Assembly: GCF_000801315.1 (NCBI RefSeq)
Contig: NZ_CP010056.1
Location: forward strand, 105,181-169,180
DNA: 64,000 nucleotides
Direction of reading: 5' to 3'
From: Hymenobacter sp. DG25B
Lineage (GTDB): Bacteria; Bacteroidota; Bacteroidia; Cytophagales; Hymenobacteraceae
Made by a program: the position numbers and the translations under genes
Shown: positions 26,966 to 37,700 of the stretch, one piece after another
How positions within the stretch are numbered: the stretch's first letter is position 1
Layout: the number at the start of each line of letters is the position of its first letter
The notes under the pieces: generated by a model
Told to the model about the DNA's origin: nothing
Database searches by the model: none
The model's input: only the letters and a program-made list of their open reading frames with translations

Positions 26966-29900
26966 ATGGAACAGACTACCCAACTCGAAACCGGCACCTA
27001 CGAAATCCTCCGCAACCGCCTGCATAAGAGCAGCGCCGAACTGCGCCAGCGCCTGAACGCGCTGAACACCGAGCGCAAGCAGGTGTTCGGGGCCGTGGAC
27101 ACGCGCCTGCTGGGCACCGGCCGCATCACTACCGAAAACAACTGCCTGGCCTGGGACATGGTGCCGGTGGGGCGGCGGTTCATCTTCGGGTACAACGTAG
27201 TGCTGGGGCTGAAGGCTGAGCCGGACCTGACCGACGTGTTTGGGGTGTACGAGTATGCCGGGCACGAATTTCACCCGCTCGGCCTGGAGATGCTGCAGAA
27301 CCCGCAGTTTCTGGAGGAGTTTCGGAACCTCTACCGCTACTACAAGAACACCCAGTTCGTGAAGTTTGCGTTGATTGGGCAGCACCTGTTTATGGTCTTC
27401 CGGGTGGGCAAGAGCAGTTCCGATGTGAAGACGTTCAAGTGGCTGATGCAGGGCGACGCGCTCAGCTACATTGATAACCGCTCCGACCACGAGTACACCT
27501 TCCCGCCCCAGCACGAGTTTCAGTGGAAGCGCGCCACCCGCGACATGCAGCGCGGCGGCAAGCACCCCCACATCAGCATCGAGGACAAGGTGTTCGTGGA
27601 AACCATCGGCGGCGACCTGACCATTAAAGTGGAGGACAACACCAGCACCGGGCAGGGTATTCTGAGCGAGCCGGTGGACGACAAGGACCAGACGCTAGAC
27701 GACTCAGAAATCTACTATGCAGTAGTTGGCAATCTGATTCTGCTCAAAATCCGGCCCTACCAGGAGCAACAGTACCGCTACTTCATCTTCAACCACCGGC
27801 TCAAAACCGCCCAACGCCTCGATGCCCTGGCTGATGCCTGCGTGCTGCTGCCCGACGGGCAAGGGCTGATATTCCCCCACGGCTTCTACCTGCAAACCGG
27901 CGACAACAAGCTCTTCGACAACGGTCTGCGCGAGATGCTGTTTGAGAAGCGCGTGGTGTCGCCCAACGGGGAGGATTTTCTGTACGTGTTCTTCAACAAG
28001 GACCAGGGCACCTACCTGCTGCTGAGCTACAACCGCATTGCCCAGCGCGTAGACAACCCCATTGTGTGCCACGGCTACGCCCTGTTTGAGAACGGGGAGC
28101 TGTGCTACTTCCGGGCCGACGACGAGCCCAAGAAGCACCACGCCGTGCAGATCTGGCAGACGCCCTACACTGCCCCGGATTTCCAGCTACCCGTCACCTC
28201 CGACTCCTACCTCTACAAGCTGGGCAACAAGGAGATTGTGCGGGCCATGAGCGAGGTGCAGGAAGTCCTGACGCTAACCAGCAAGGACGACTCCTACGCT
28301 GGCCTCTACCTCGACCTGATCCGCCAGACCACCTCCCTCACCGACAGCTACCATTGGCTGCGGGAGCCGGCCGCTCAGGCCCTGGCCGAGCCCCTGGGCG
28401 AAATCCGGCAGACGGCCACGGCGGCCGTGGAAGAGTTTGAGAAGGTGCAGAGCATTCGCAAGAACACGGCCCAGCAGACAGCCGCCGGGTTCCAGAAAGC
28501 CGACGAGCTGACCGGCCGCATCCGCCGCTCTGCGCCCGACACCGTCACGGAATTTGTGCAGCTGCTGGGTGAGCTGCGCGGGGTGCGGGGCGAGGTAATT
28601 TCGCTCAAGGAGCTACGCTACGTGGAGCTGCCAGCCGTGGAAAAGCACGCAGTTGGCCTGGAGGAGCTGAGCAAGGAAGTGGCTATGCAGACGGTGGACT
28701 TCCTGCTCCGGCCCGATGCCCTCCTACCCTACTCCCAGCGCGTGCAGGCCATTGCCGACGGCGTGGAGCAGGTGCAGAAAACGGTGGAGGCCGACCAGCG
28801 CGAGCAGGAAACCGCTGCCGTGGCCCGGGAGCTGGAGCTGCTGATTGAGGTAGTGAGCAACCTGCCCATCCCCGACCCCACCCAGACTACGGCCATCATC
28901 GATAACATCTCGACGGTGTACGCTCGCTTCAACCAGATTCGGGCGGCGCTGAAGCGGCGGCGGCAGGCCCTGGCCGGCACAGAGGCCCAGGCCGAGTTTA
29001 CCGCCCAGCTCAAGCTGCTGGAACAGGCCCTCACCAACTACCTCGACCTGGCCGACACGCCCGCCAAGTGCGACGAGTACCTGACCAAGCTCATGGTGCA
29101 GCTGGAAGAGCTGGAAGGTAAATTCCCCGACTTCGACCAGTTCATTGAGCAGCTCACCACCCGGCGCGAGAAGGTAGTGGAAGCCTTCGAATCCAAGAAG
29201 ACGGCTCTGGTAGCCGCCCGCAACCAGCGCGCCACGGCTTTGCTGCAAAGCGCCGAGCGGCTGCTGAAGGCGGTGCAAAGCCGCCTCACCCGGCTGGAAT
29301 CGGTGGCCGACATCAACGGGTACTTTGCCGCCGACGTGATGGTGGAAAAGGTGCGCCAGACGGCCCAGGGCCTACTCAATCTTGGCGACTCGGTGAAGTC
29401 GGATGACGTGCAGAGCCGGCTGAAAACCCTACGTGAGGACGCCGTGCGCCAGCTCCGCGACCGGGCCGACCTCTACGCCGACGGCGGCCAGACCCTCAGG
29501 TTCGGCCCCCATGCCTTCACGGTGAACACCCAGCCCCTGGAGCTGACCGTGGTGCTGCGCGACGGCGACCTGCACTATCACCTCACCGGCACCAACTTCT
29601 TCCAGAAGATAACCGACCCTGCCCTGCTGGCTTCCCGGCCAGTCTGGGAGCAAACCGTGGTGTCGGAAAACCAGGACGTGTACCGGGCCGAGTTTCTGGC
29701 CTGGCGCATTTTGCAGGCCGCCCAGCACCCCGCGCCCGCCGATCCGGAAGCGGGCCGTCCGGCCGTGCTGTCGGTAACAGAGCTGGGCCATCTCAGCCCA
29801 GCCGAGCTGCTGGCCTATGTACAGCAGTTTATGGGCGCGCGCTACCAGGAAGGCTACCTCAAAGGCGTGCACGACCACGACGCGGCCCTGCTGCTCACGG

Positions 29901-31867
29901 CCCTGGTGCGCCTCACCCGCACGGCAGACCTGCTCCGCTACCCCGCCGACACTCGCGCTGCCGCGGCCCTCTACTGGCTGCGCTTCGCCGACCCCGACCA
30001 GCGCGCCCACTGGGAGCGGCAGCTGCAAGGCATCGGGGTGCTGCTCCAGGTCTTCCCCGATTCGCAGGAGTTCGACGAGCTGAAAACCGAACTGCAAACG
30101 GCCGTGGACTACTTCGCCGAGCAAACCGGTTTGTTCACGCTAAGCCAAGTAGCGGAGGCCGGCGACTACCTCTTCCACGAACTGACCCACACCGGCACCT
30201 TCATCATTGCCGCCGAAGCCGCCGAGCTGTACCAGCAGTTTCAGAAGCAGCTGCAGGAGCGGCAAGCTACGGAGTTGTTTCAGCAGTCGGTGACGGGCCT
30301 ACAGGACCAGCCCGCCGCCCAGCTGCCCCTGATTCGGCAGTGGCTGCAGGCCTACCTGCGCCAGGCCCCGGCCGCCGCTACCCTATCGGATTTCTGCAAC
30401 GAGTGCGCGATATTGTTGCTGACGGGCACTTATGATTCGGCGCGGGTGGTGCACACCCCCCTGCGCGAAACGCTGGCCGACTTCCAGGGCACTCATGCCC
30501 GCCTCGCCGACGACCGGACCTACCAGCTCAATTTCCCCGATTTCCGCCGCCGCCTGCTGCACTACGACCGCGCCACGGTGGCGCAGTACGAGCAGTTTCA
30601 GGAGGTGAAAAAGCAGCTGCTGGCCCGGGCCGCCGAGGACATGCGCCTGGAAGACTTCCGGCCCCGCGTGCTCACGTCCTTCGTGCGCAACCGCCTCATC
30701 GACCAGGTGTATTTGCCCATCATCGGGGCCAATCTGGCCAAGCAGATCGGGACGGCGGGTGAGGGCAAGCGCACCGACCTCATGGGCCTGCTCCTGCTCA
30801 TCTCGCCGCCCGGCTACGGCAAAACCACGCTCATGGAGTACGTGGCCAACCGACTGGGCCTCATCTTCATGAATATCAACGGGCCGGCCATCGGGCACGC
30901 CGTGACCAGCGTAGACCCCGCTCAGGCCCCCAATGCCGGGGCGCGGCAGGAGCTGGAAAAGCTGAACCTAGCCTTCGAGATGGGCGACAATGTGATGATT
31001 TACGTGGATGACATCCAGCACTGCAACCCCGAGTTTCTGCAGAAATTCATCTCGCTCTGCGACGCCCAGCGCAAGATTGAAGGCGTATACCAGGGCCGCG
31101 CCCGCACTTACGACTTCCGCGGCCGAAAGGTGTGCGTGGTGATGGCCGGCAACCCTTACACCGAAAGCGGCGACGTATTCCAGCTGCCCGACATGCTGGC
31201 CAACCGCGCCGATATCTACAACCTCGGTGACATTCTCACGGCCGGCTCCGAAGACGCCTTCCGCCTCTCCTACCTCGAAAACGCCCTCACCAGCAACGCG
31301 GCGCTAGGTCGGCTGGCCACCCAAAGCCCCCAGGACGTGCCCGCCCTCATCCGCCTCGCCGAAACTGGGCAGCAGGACGGCCTCAGCTTCGAGGGCAACC
31401 ACTCGCCCGAGGAGCTGAACGAGTACGTGGCGGTGCTGCAAAAGCTGCTGCGCCTGCGCGACGTGGTGGCCCGCGTAAATGCCGCCTACATTGTCAGCGC
31501 CGCCCAGGCCGACGCCTACCGCACCGAGCCTCCCTTTAAGCTGCAGGGCTCCTACCGCAACATGAACAAGCTGGCCGAGAAAGTGCGCCCCGTGATGAAC
31601 GACCAGGAAATAGAACAGCTCCTGGCCGCCCACTACGAAAGCGAAGCCCAAACCCTGACCAGCGCCACCGAAGCCAACCTGCTCAAGCTGCGCGAACTGC
31701 TCGGCTGGCTTACCCCCGAGCAAGCCGCCCGCTGGCAGCAAATCAAGCAAACCTACCTCGACAACCTCCGCAATTCCGGCGCCGGCCAGCTCCTGCAGAT
31801 GCTGGATAAGCTGGAAAATATTGCCGGTGGGCTGAGCGGGATTCGGGAGGTGCTGAAGCGGGAATAA
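26966..31867 (+). CDS. Giant AAA+ ATPase, DUF3686 type (often labelled DNA repair ATPase)
   Basis: Cytoplasmic protein of 1633 aa. Residues 1-480 are beta-rich, with repeated blade-like segments (LTDVFGVYEYAGHEFHPLG, GEDFLYVFFNKDQGTYLLLSY). About 480-880 is long helical or coiled coil (VEEFEKVQSIRKNTAQQTAAG). A mid-region of unknown fold follows. The AAA+ core starts near residue 1270 with Walker A SPPGYGKTTL (about 1278) and a Walker B-like strand MIYVDDIQHCNPEFLQKF (about 1345), then a sensor-1 Asn in MAGNPYTESG. The product name DNA repair ATPase is historical; no nuclease or helicase domain is visible. Its position after PspA and flotillin suggests remodelling of membrane-associated assemblies (inference). 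Whether it shares the operon promoter is uncertain, given the 198-base repeat-filled gap. Confidence 0.85.
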   Translation: MEQTTQLETGTYEILRNRLHKSSAELRQRLNALNTERKQVFGAVDTRLLGTGRITTENNCLAWDMVPVGRRFIFGYNVVLGLKAEPDLTDVFGVYEYAGHEFHPLGLEMLQNPQFLEEFRNLYRYYKNTQFVKFALIGQHLFMVFRVGKSSSDVKTFKWLMQGDALSYIDNRSDHEYTFPPQHEFQWKRATRDMQRGGKHPHISIEDKVFVETIGGDLTIKVEDNTSTGQGILSEPVDDKDQTLDDSEIYYAVVGNLILLKIRPYQEQQYRYFIFNHRLKTAQRLDALADACVLLPDGQGLIFPHGFYLQTGDNKLFDNGLREMLFEKRVVSPNGEDFLYVFFNKDQGTYLLLSYNRIAQRVDNPIVCHGYALFENGELCYFRADDEPKKHHAVQIWQTPYTAPDFQLPVTSDSYLYKLGNKEIVRAMSEVQEVLTLTSKDDSYAGLYLDLIRQTTSLTDSYHWLREPAAQALAEPLGEIRQTATAAVEEFEKVQSIRKNTAQQTAAGFQKADELTGRIRRSAPDTVTEFVQLLGELRGVRGEVISLKELRYVELPAVEKHAVGLEELSKEVAMQTVDFLLRPDALLPYSQRVQAIADGVEQVQKTVEADQREQETAAVARELELLIEVVSNLPIPDPTQTTAIIDNISTVYARFNQIRAALKRRRQALAGTEAQAEFTAQLKLLEQALTNYLDLADTPAKCDEYLTKLMVQLEELEGKFPDFDQFIEQLTTRREKVVEAFESKKTALVAARNQRATALLQSAERLLKAVQSRLTRLESVADINGYFAADVMVEKVRQTAQGLLNLGDSVKSDDVQSRLKTLREDAVRQLRDRADLYADGGQTLRFGPHAFTVNTQPLELTVVLRDGDLHYHLTGTNFFQKITDPALLASRPVWEQTVVSENQDVYRAEFLAWRILQAAQHPAPADPEAGRPAVLSVTELGHLSPAELLAYVQQFMGARYQEGYLKGVHDHDAALLLTALVRLTRTADLLRYPADTRAAAALYWLRFADPDQRAHWERQLQGIGVLLQVFPDSQEFDELKTELQTAVDYFAEQTGLFTLSQVAEAGDYLFHELTHTGTFIIAAEAAELYQQFQKQLQERQATELFQQSVTGLQDQPAAQLPLIRQWLQAYLRQAPAAATLSDFCNECAILLLTGTYDSARVVHTPLRETLADFQGTHARLADDRTYQLNFPDFRRRLLHYDRATVAQYEQFQEVKKQLLARAAEDMRLEDFRPRVLTSFVRNRLIDQVYLPIIGANLAKQIGTAGEGKRTDLMGLLLLISPPGYGKTTLMEYVANRLGLIFMNINGPAIGHAVTSVDPAQAPNAGARQELEKLNLAFEMGDNVMIYVDDIQHCNPEFLQKFISLCDAQRKIEGVYQGRARTYDFRGRKVCVVMAGNPYTESGDVFQLPDMLANRADIYNLGDILTAGSEDAFRLSYLENALTSNAALGRLATQSPQDVPALIRLAETGQQDGLSFEGNHSPEELNEYVAVLQKLLRLRDVVARVNAAYIVSAAQADAYRTEPPFKLQGSYRNMNKLAEKVRPVMNDQEIEQLLAAHYESEAQTLTSATEANLLKLRELLGWLTPEQAARWQQIKQTYLDNLRNSGAGQLLQMLDKLENIAGGLSGIREVLKRE

Positions 31868-31873
31868 ACCTAT

Positions 31874-32599
31874 CTACCGAGCATTCAGCATTTTATAAAA
31901 CGCCTCGGCATATGTATCACTGATAGGAATGATTTGGTCGGTAATCTGAATCCGGTTTTTCTCGATGTGGTCAATTTTATCCAGCGCGACGAGAAAGGAC
32001 CGGTGCACGCGGGCAAAATCCTGGGCGGGCAGCAGCTCTTCCAGCTTGGCAAAGCTGAGCAGCGTCATAATTTTCTCCTCCCGGGTATGAATCCGTAAAT
32101 AGTCTTTCATCCCCTCCACAAAGAGAATGTCGCGGGTCGCTACTTTCTGGATGCGGTGGCCCACCTTGAGAAAAATATACTCCTGTTCCGTCTTCGCATC
32201 CACTTTTTTTGTCTGCTTTTCCGGGGTATGGCGGGGGCTTTGCTCCTGGTACAGGCGTAGTACGGCTTTGTAAAACCGCTCGAATGTGAAGGGCTTGAGC
32301 AGGTAGTCCTTCACTTCCAAGTCGTACGCTTTCAGCGCGTACTGGTCGTAGGCAGTGGTCAGGATAATCATGGGTTTGGGGTTCAGCATCGGAATGAAGC
32401 TGAGCCCATCCAGGTCGGGCAGGTTGATGTCCAGAAACAGCAGGTCGGGCTTGTCTGCTGCCAAATGAGCGGCGGCCTCCAAAGGACTCGCGTAGCACCC
32501 TTTCAGCTCTAGGAACGAGACTTTTCGGATGTATTCTTCCAGGATTTCCTGGGCCAGATACTCGTCCTCAATGATGTAGCAGGTGAGCTTGTCTTTCAT
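31874..32599 (-). CDS. LytTR-family response regulator
   Basis: Response regulator of 241 aa. The receiver domain (about 5-120) has acidic residues in CYIIEDEY and the phospho-acceptor Asp in LLFLDINLPDLDG; the conserved Thr and Lys lie in ILTTAYDQYALKAY and DYLLKPF. A LytTR DNA-binding domain (about 145-238) has FLKVGHRIQKVATRDILFVEGMKDYLRIHT and ARVHRSFLVALDKI. Its start codon lies inside the end of the upstream sensor kinase gene (32-base overlap), so the two are translationally coupled. LytTR regulators bind direct repeats, and the nearest divergent target is the ABC transporter/M1 operon. It converges on the AAA+ gene, with only six bases between stops. Confidence 0.92.
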   Translation of the reverse strand: MKDKLTCYIIEDEYLAQEILEEYIRKVSFLELKGCYASPLEAAAHLAADKPDLLFLDINLPDLDGLSFIPMLNPKPMIILTTAYDQYALKAYDLEVKDYLLKPFTFERFYKAVLRLYQEQSPRHTPEKQTKKVDAKTEQEYIFLKVGHRIQKVATRDILFVEGMKDYLRIHTREEKIMTLLSFAKLEELLPAQDFARVHRSFLVALDKIDHIEKNRIQITDQIIPISDTYAEAFYKMLNAR

Positions 32600-33593
32600 G
32601 AGCCGGGAGGTGAAGGCCTTGGATGGTAAGCTGGACCGTAAAGGTTTCGCCGGTGTTCTGAATGGTCAGCGTATGCTGGCCGGGATACAATAAAGCCAGC
32701 CTTTTCCGAACGTTGGGCAAGCCGATGCCCCCGGGTTCTTCGAGCGGATTGGCCGAGTGCTTGCCGATGGGGTTCTGCACGCGGAAGGACAGCGTATCCT
32801 CCTTTACCTCCACCCTCACCTTCAGGTCGCCGGGTTCCAGGCGGGCGGGGCTGTGCTTGTAGGCGTTTTCCAGCAGGTGGATGAACAGCAAGGGAGCAAT
32901 GGAGCAGGCTTCGGTTTCCCCCACTATCCGGAGGTCGACCACCGGACTGTTCCGGTACCGGAGCTGCTGCAAGCTCACATAATCCCACAAATAGTCCATC
33001 TCCCGGGCCAGGGGCACCGTGGCGGCATTAGACTCATAAATCATGTAGCGCATGAGCGAGGCCAGCTGCATGACCGCCTCCGGGGCGGCCGGGGCCTGCT
33101 TGTACACCAGCGTGTGGATGTTGTTGAGGGTATTGAACAGAAAGTGCGGGTTAATCTGCGACTTCAGGTAGGAGAGTTCGGCCTCCACGGCCTGTTTCTC
33201 CAGCTGCTCTTTCCGGATGGTATTCAGGACCAGCGTCTCGGTTACCCGGGCCAGCCAGCTCAGGAAGAGAAAGATGGGTACCGTCGTGACCAGGTACATC
33301 GAATAAAACCCAAAATCGAAAGGCTTTTGGTGGAACAGCAAGAAGGCCAACGGCCCGCTTAACGCAATTCCCCCCAGCCGGAGCCAGTATCCGCTGTCTT
33401 TTCTCCGACCTGCATACTGAGTCAGGAGGTAGAAATGGAGGTAGAAAACATACAGACAGGTGGCAATGAACCCCGCCGCGGTGCTACGCCAGTGGGCCTC
33501 GGTATCACTTTTGAGTTGCAAAACCACCAACATGGTGAACAAGACCCAGACGGATAGGTGAATCAGCCGGAATATTTTTTTGACGCGGTCCAT
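32568..33593 (-). CDS. LytS-type sensor histidine kinase
   Basis: Sensor kinase of 341 aa. Four TM helices lie in the first 150 residues (WVLFTMLVVLQL, AGFIATCLYVFYLHFYLL, LGGIALSGPLAFLLF, YLVTTVPIFLFLSWLA) without a periplasmic sensory domain. The His_kinase region reads LSYLKSQINPHFLFNTLNNIHTL, with the phospho-acceptor His in NPHF. The HATPase part has FIHLLENAYKHSP (N box) and GGIGLPNVRKRL (G box). It pairs with the overlapping LytTR regulator. The signal is unknown; kinases of this architecture often respond to membrane or cell-wall state. The gene is divergent from the ABC ATPase with 259 bases between, where promoters for both directions should lie. Confidence 0.92.
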   Translation of the reverse strand: MDRVKKIFRLIHLSVWVLFTMLVVLQLKSDTEAHWRSTAAGFIATCLYVFYLHFYLLTQYAGRRKDSGYWLRLGGIALSGPLAFLLFHQKPFDFGFYSMYLVTTVPIFLFLSWLARVTETLVLNTIRKEQLEKQAVEAELSYLKSQINPHFLFNTLNNIHTLVYKQAPAAPEAVMQLASLMRYMIYESNAATVPLAREMDYLWDYVSLQQLRYRNSPVVDLRIVGETEACSIAPLLFIHLLENAYKHSPARLEPGDLKVRVEVKEDTLSFRVQNPIGKHSANPLEEPGGIGLPNVRKRLALLYPGQHTLTIQNTGETFTVQLTIQGLHLPAHERQAHLLHH

Positions 33594-33852
33594 AGCACAA
33601 AGGTGGGTTTTCGTGCCATAACCAGGCTACCGTTTCTACCAGCTGCCAAGGCTAATCTACGAGATGGGAAAAGAAGACGGCCAGTGCTTTGGCAGCAGCA
33701 AAATCCTCTTTGGTCGATTACTTCCCCGCATCAGCATATCAGTTTTCCCTATCCGGGCCGGTAATCCTTGCTTCGTTCTGCAAATGAGAAACAACGCATC
33801 TGTTACGGTGCCTCGCTTCCTCCAATAGATTCACCGAAGCAAATTAGCTGAA

Positions 33853-34773
33853 ATGGAAAATCACCCGTGTAGCCTCTCCATCCGCAATGTTTCCAAACAA
33901 TATGCGAATGGCGTGCAGGCGTTGCAAGATGTGTCTTTGGACATTCCGCCGGGCATGTATGGGCTGCTGGGGCCGAATGGCGCTGGTAAATCCACCCTGA
34001 TGCGCACGCTTGCTACGCTGCAGGAGCCCGATGAAGGGCACATCTTTTTAGGCGACCTGGATGTGGTGAACCAAAAGGAAGAAGTGCGCCAGACGCTGGG
34101 CTACCTGCCTCAGGAGTTTGGCGTGTATCCCAAAGCCAGCGCGGAAGAGCTGCTGGACTACTTCGCGGTGCTGAAGGGTATTACCAACCGAGCAGTGCGC
34201 AAAGAGACTACTGAGGCCTTGCTCAAGCAAACCAACCTTTGGGACAAGCGCCGGCAGAAGCTGGGTGGCTTTTCGGGCGGTATGAAGCAGCGCTTTGGCG
34301 TGGCGGTGGCCTTGCTGGGCAACCCGCGGCTGCTCATTGTGGACGAGCCCACGGCGGGCCTCGACCCGGCCGAGCGGGTGCGGTTCCTGAACCTGCTCAG
34401 CGAGCTGGGCGAAAACAGCGTGGTCATTCTCTCCACGCACATCGTGGAAGACGTCTCGGAGCTGTGCACGAATATGGCCATCATCAACCAGGGCCAAATC
34501 CTGCTGGAGGCTGAGCCCCTGGAAGCCGTGGCCTCCCTCAAAGGCCGTATCTGGCGCAAGCTGACCGATAAACGCGCCCTGCCGGCGCTGGCGCAGGAGC
34601 ACCAGATTATTTCCGCCAAGCTACTCAGCGGCCGCACCCTGGTGCACGTGTACAGCCCGGAGATGCCCGGCACCGGGTTTGAGCCGGTGGAACCGGACCT
34701 GGAGGATGTCTACTTCAGTGCCATGACGGGCTGCTTCGGCCCGGTTAGTCAGCAGCCGAAAGCGGAGGGGTAG
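33853..34773 (+). CDS. ABC transporter ATP-binding protein (partner of permease/M1 fusion)
   Basis: ATPase subunit of 306 aa. Walker A is GPNGAGKST, the Q-loop lies in GYLPQEFGVYP, the signature is the variant FSGGMKQRFG, Walker B is LLIVDEPTAGLD, and the switch His is in LSTHIVED. A C-terminal extension after about residue 215 is typical of ATPases that pair with ABC-2 type permeases. It ends four bases before the permease/M1 gene and is co-transcribed with it. The transported substrate is not deducible. The likely regulator is the divergent LytS/LytTR pair. Confidence 0.93.
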   Translation: MENHPCSLSIRNVSKQYANGVQALQDVSLDIPPGMYGLLGPNGAGKSTLMRTLATLQEPDEGHIFLGDLDVVNQKEEVRQTLGYLPQEFGVYPKASAEELLDYFAVLKGITNRAVRKETTEALLKQTNLWDKRRQKLGGFSGGMKQRFGVAVALLGNPRLLIVDEPTAGLDPAERVRFLNLLSELGENSVVILSTHIVEDVSELCTNMAIINQGQILLEAEPLEAVASLKGRIWRKLTDKRALPALAQEHQIISAKLLSGRTLVHVYSPEMPGTGFEPVEPDLEDVYFSAMTGCFGPVSQQPKAEG

Positions 34774-34777
34774 CGCT

Positions 34778-37700
34778 ATGAAGTTCCAACGGATTTTTGC
34801 GCTGGAATTCAGCTACCAGGTGCGCCGGGCCACTACCTGGCTTTACTTCGGGTTATATTAGTCATCACCTTTCTGGTAGTCATCGCCAACTTTGCTTCGG
34901 ATGCGCGGATGGGTACATTTTATTGAATGCGCCCATCGTCATAGCTGCCGTCACGGTTATCAGCTGCGTGTTCTGGCTGGTGATAGGCGCCTCCGTGGCG
35001 GGCGAGGCGGCGGCCCGCGACGTGCAGACGCGCATGCATTTGCTCACCTACGCGGCCCCCGTCAGCAAAGCCGCTTACCTGGGCGGGCGGTACTTGGCCG
35101 CCTTGGCCCTGAGTGTGCTCCAGCTGCTCGCCATCCCGGCGGGCATGGTGCTGGCCATGCACTTTGCCGGGGTAGAAGCCGAGATTCTGGGTCCGTTCCG
35201 GGTGGCGCCCTACCTGACTACCTTTTTCTTTATCGCGCTGCCCAACGCTTTTTTCGCGACGGCCCTGCAGTTTTCGGCGGCAGCGCTCAGCCGCCGGGCC
35301 CTGGCCAGCTATCTGGTCGGCGCGGCCCTGTTCGCGGCGTCCTACACGCTCTGGCCGTTGCTGGAAAAAGGGGGAGAATGGGGCAATCTGGCCGACCCAA
35401 TGAGTTTCGGCCCGGTGCTAAGCCATCTGTCCCTTGACTGGAGCCCGCTGGATAAGAATACGCGCCTGTTCCTGCTGGAGGGCTCCTTTCTGGCCAACCG
35501 CCTGCTGTGGCTCGGCATCTCGCTGGGCCTGCTGGCGTTTACCTATCTCCGGTTTCAGTTCGTCTTACCCGAATCCGGCCAAAAACAGAAGCCTGATACA
35601 CAGCCACCATCAGCTGGGGCAGCCCGGGAGCAACTACGCTGGGGAACCGGGCAAACGCTACCAAAGTCGAGGGGAACGTATGGCTGGTCCACGCAGCTGC
35701 TCCAGTTGCGCGTTATCACCTGGGAATCCTTTCGGCAGCTGGCTAAAAGCAAGGCCGGGCTGCCCCTGCTGGCCGCCGTGGCCCTGCTGGTGGGCGCCGT
35801 CATCCCCAACAACCTGAAGGGCCGCGGCACGCCCCTGCTGCCCCGAACCGACTTTGTCCTGGATTATCTTACCGCACCCCTGACGCAGCCGGAGCGTTTC
35901 TGGCTACTCATTGCCCTGCTAACCATTTTCTATGCCGGCGAGCTGGTCTGGCGGGAGCGGGAATCCGGCCTGAGCGAAATTGCCAACGCGGCGCCCGTAC
36001 CGGAGTGGGTTCTTTTCCTGAGCCGCTTTCTGGCGCTCAACCTGGTGCTGGTGGGGTGGCTGGCCTTCCTGATGACGGCCGGCATGATGGCGCAGGCGGC
36101 CATTGGGGCGCTACGCCGGAAATCGGGCTGTACCTGCAAACTATTTTCGGGCTGCAGCTGGTGGATTGCCTGCTTTTCGCCCTGCTGGCCCTGCTGGTGC
36201 ACGTGCTGGTCAACCAGAAATTCGTGGGTCACCTGGTGGCGCTCCTGGCCTATGCCTTTATCGCCTACGCTCCCACCCTGGGCATCGAGCATAAGCTTCT
36301 CATTTATGGCGCCAGTCCGCGGTGGACGTATACTGACATGGCTGGTTTTGGTCCTACGCTGGGGCCCTGGCTGTGGTTTAAAGGGTATTGGGTTGCGTGG
36401 GCCCTGCTGCTGGGGGTGCTGGCGCGGCTTTCCTGGGTGCGGGGCCGGGAGAGTGGTTTGGCTGCGCGGCTGCGGCTGGCCTGTGGGCGCTGCACTCGTT
36501 CCACCGTGCTGGTTTTCGGGGCGGCCGGGGCCGGCATCCTTTTGTTTGGCAGCTTCATCTTCTATAACACCAACGTGCTGTATGACTACCTCAGCGCCTC
36601 AGATACAACCAAGCAGCGTGCCGCCTACGAGCAGCGCTACCGCCGGTACCGGAACGTGCCCCAGCCCCGGCTGACCGGCGTAAACCTGCGGGTGGAAATC
36701 CATCCCCGGCAGCGGGCGGTGGACATACAGGGCACTTACCTGCTGGTGAACAACAGCCAGGCCCCATCGACTCCATTCATCTGGCGACGGGGGCAGGCGT
36801 GGAAACCGCCGCGCTTCACTTCGACCGGCCAGCCAAGGAAGTGTTCTGGGACGCGGAGCAGGGCTACCGCATGTACGCCCTGGCCACTGCCCTGCGCCCC
36901 GGCGATTCGCTGCGCCTCCGCTTTCAGGTAAAGTACCAGGCCCGGGGTTTTGCCAACCACGGCGCCGACGCCCAGGTGGTGGCTAACGGCACTAGTTTCC
37001 GGAACCTGGAGTGGCTGCCGGTCTTCGGCTACCAGCCCTACCGGGAGCTGGACGAGGCCGGCGCCCGGAAAGCGTACGGCCTACCTCCCCGGCCCGCCAC
37101 CTACTCGCTCTACGACGGGATGGCCCGCTGGTACGCCCCGTTTCCCGAGCGAATCCGCTTGGAGGCCATCGTGGGCACGGATGCCGACCAGACGGTGGTA
37201 GCGCCGGGCACGTTGCGCCGGACCTGGACCCAAGCGGGCCGCCGCTACTTTCATTACGTCACGGATGCTCCCATCCGGAATGAATACGCCTTTTACTCGG
37301 CCGGCTACGCGGTGCAGGAAGGCACATGGCGCAACCCCTCGGCCGGCCCGGGGCAGGCGGTGGCCATCCAGGTTTACTATCCACCGGGGCAGACCGAAAA
37401 CCCGGCGCGCATGGTCCGCAGCGCCCAGGCCTCGCTGGACTATTACACCCGGCAGTTTGGGCCTTACCTCTACCGGCAGCTCCGCTTTGTGGCCCATCCC
37501 AGCTACGCCTTCGGTCACCACGCCGCGCCCATCGACATTACGGCCGAAGAGGGATTTTTCTTGCTGAACCCCAAGGCTGATGAGCGGGGCTTTGACCTGG
37601 TGACAGCTGTGGTGGCGCACGAGGTGGCGCACCAGTGGTGGGGAAACCAGCTCAAACCAGCCTACGTAGAGGGCGCCGGCCTGATCACCGAAAGTCTGGG

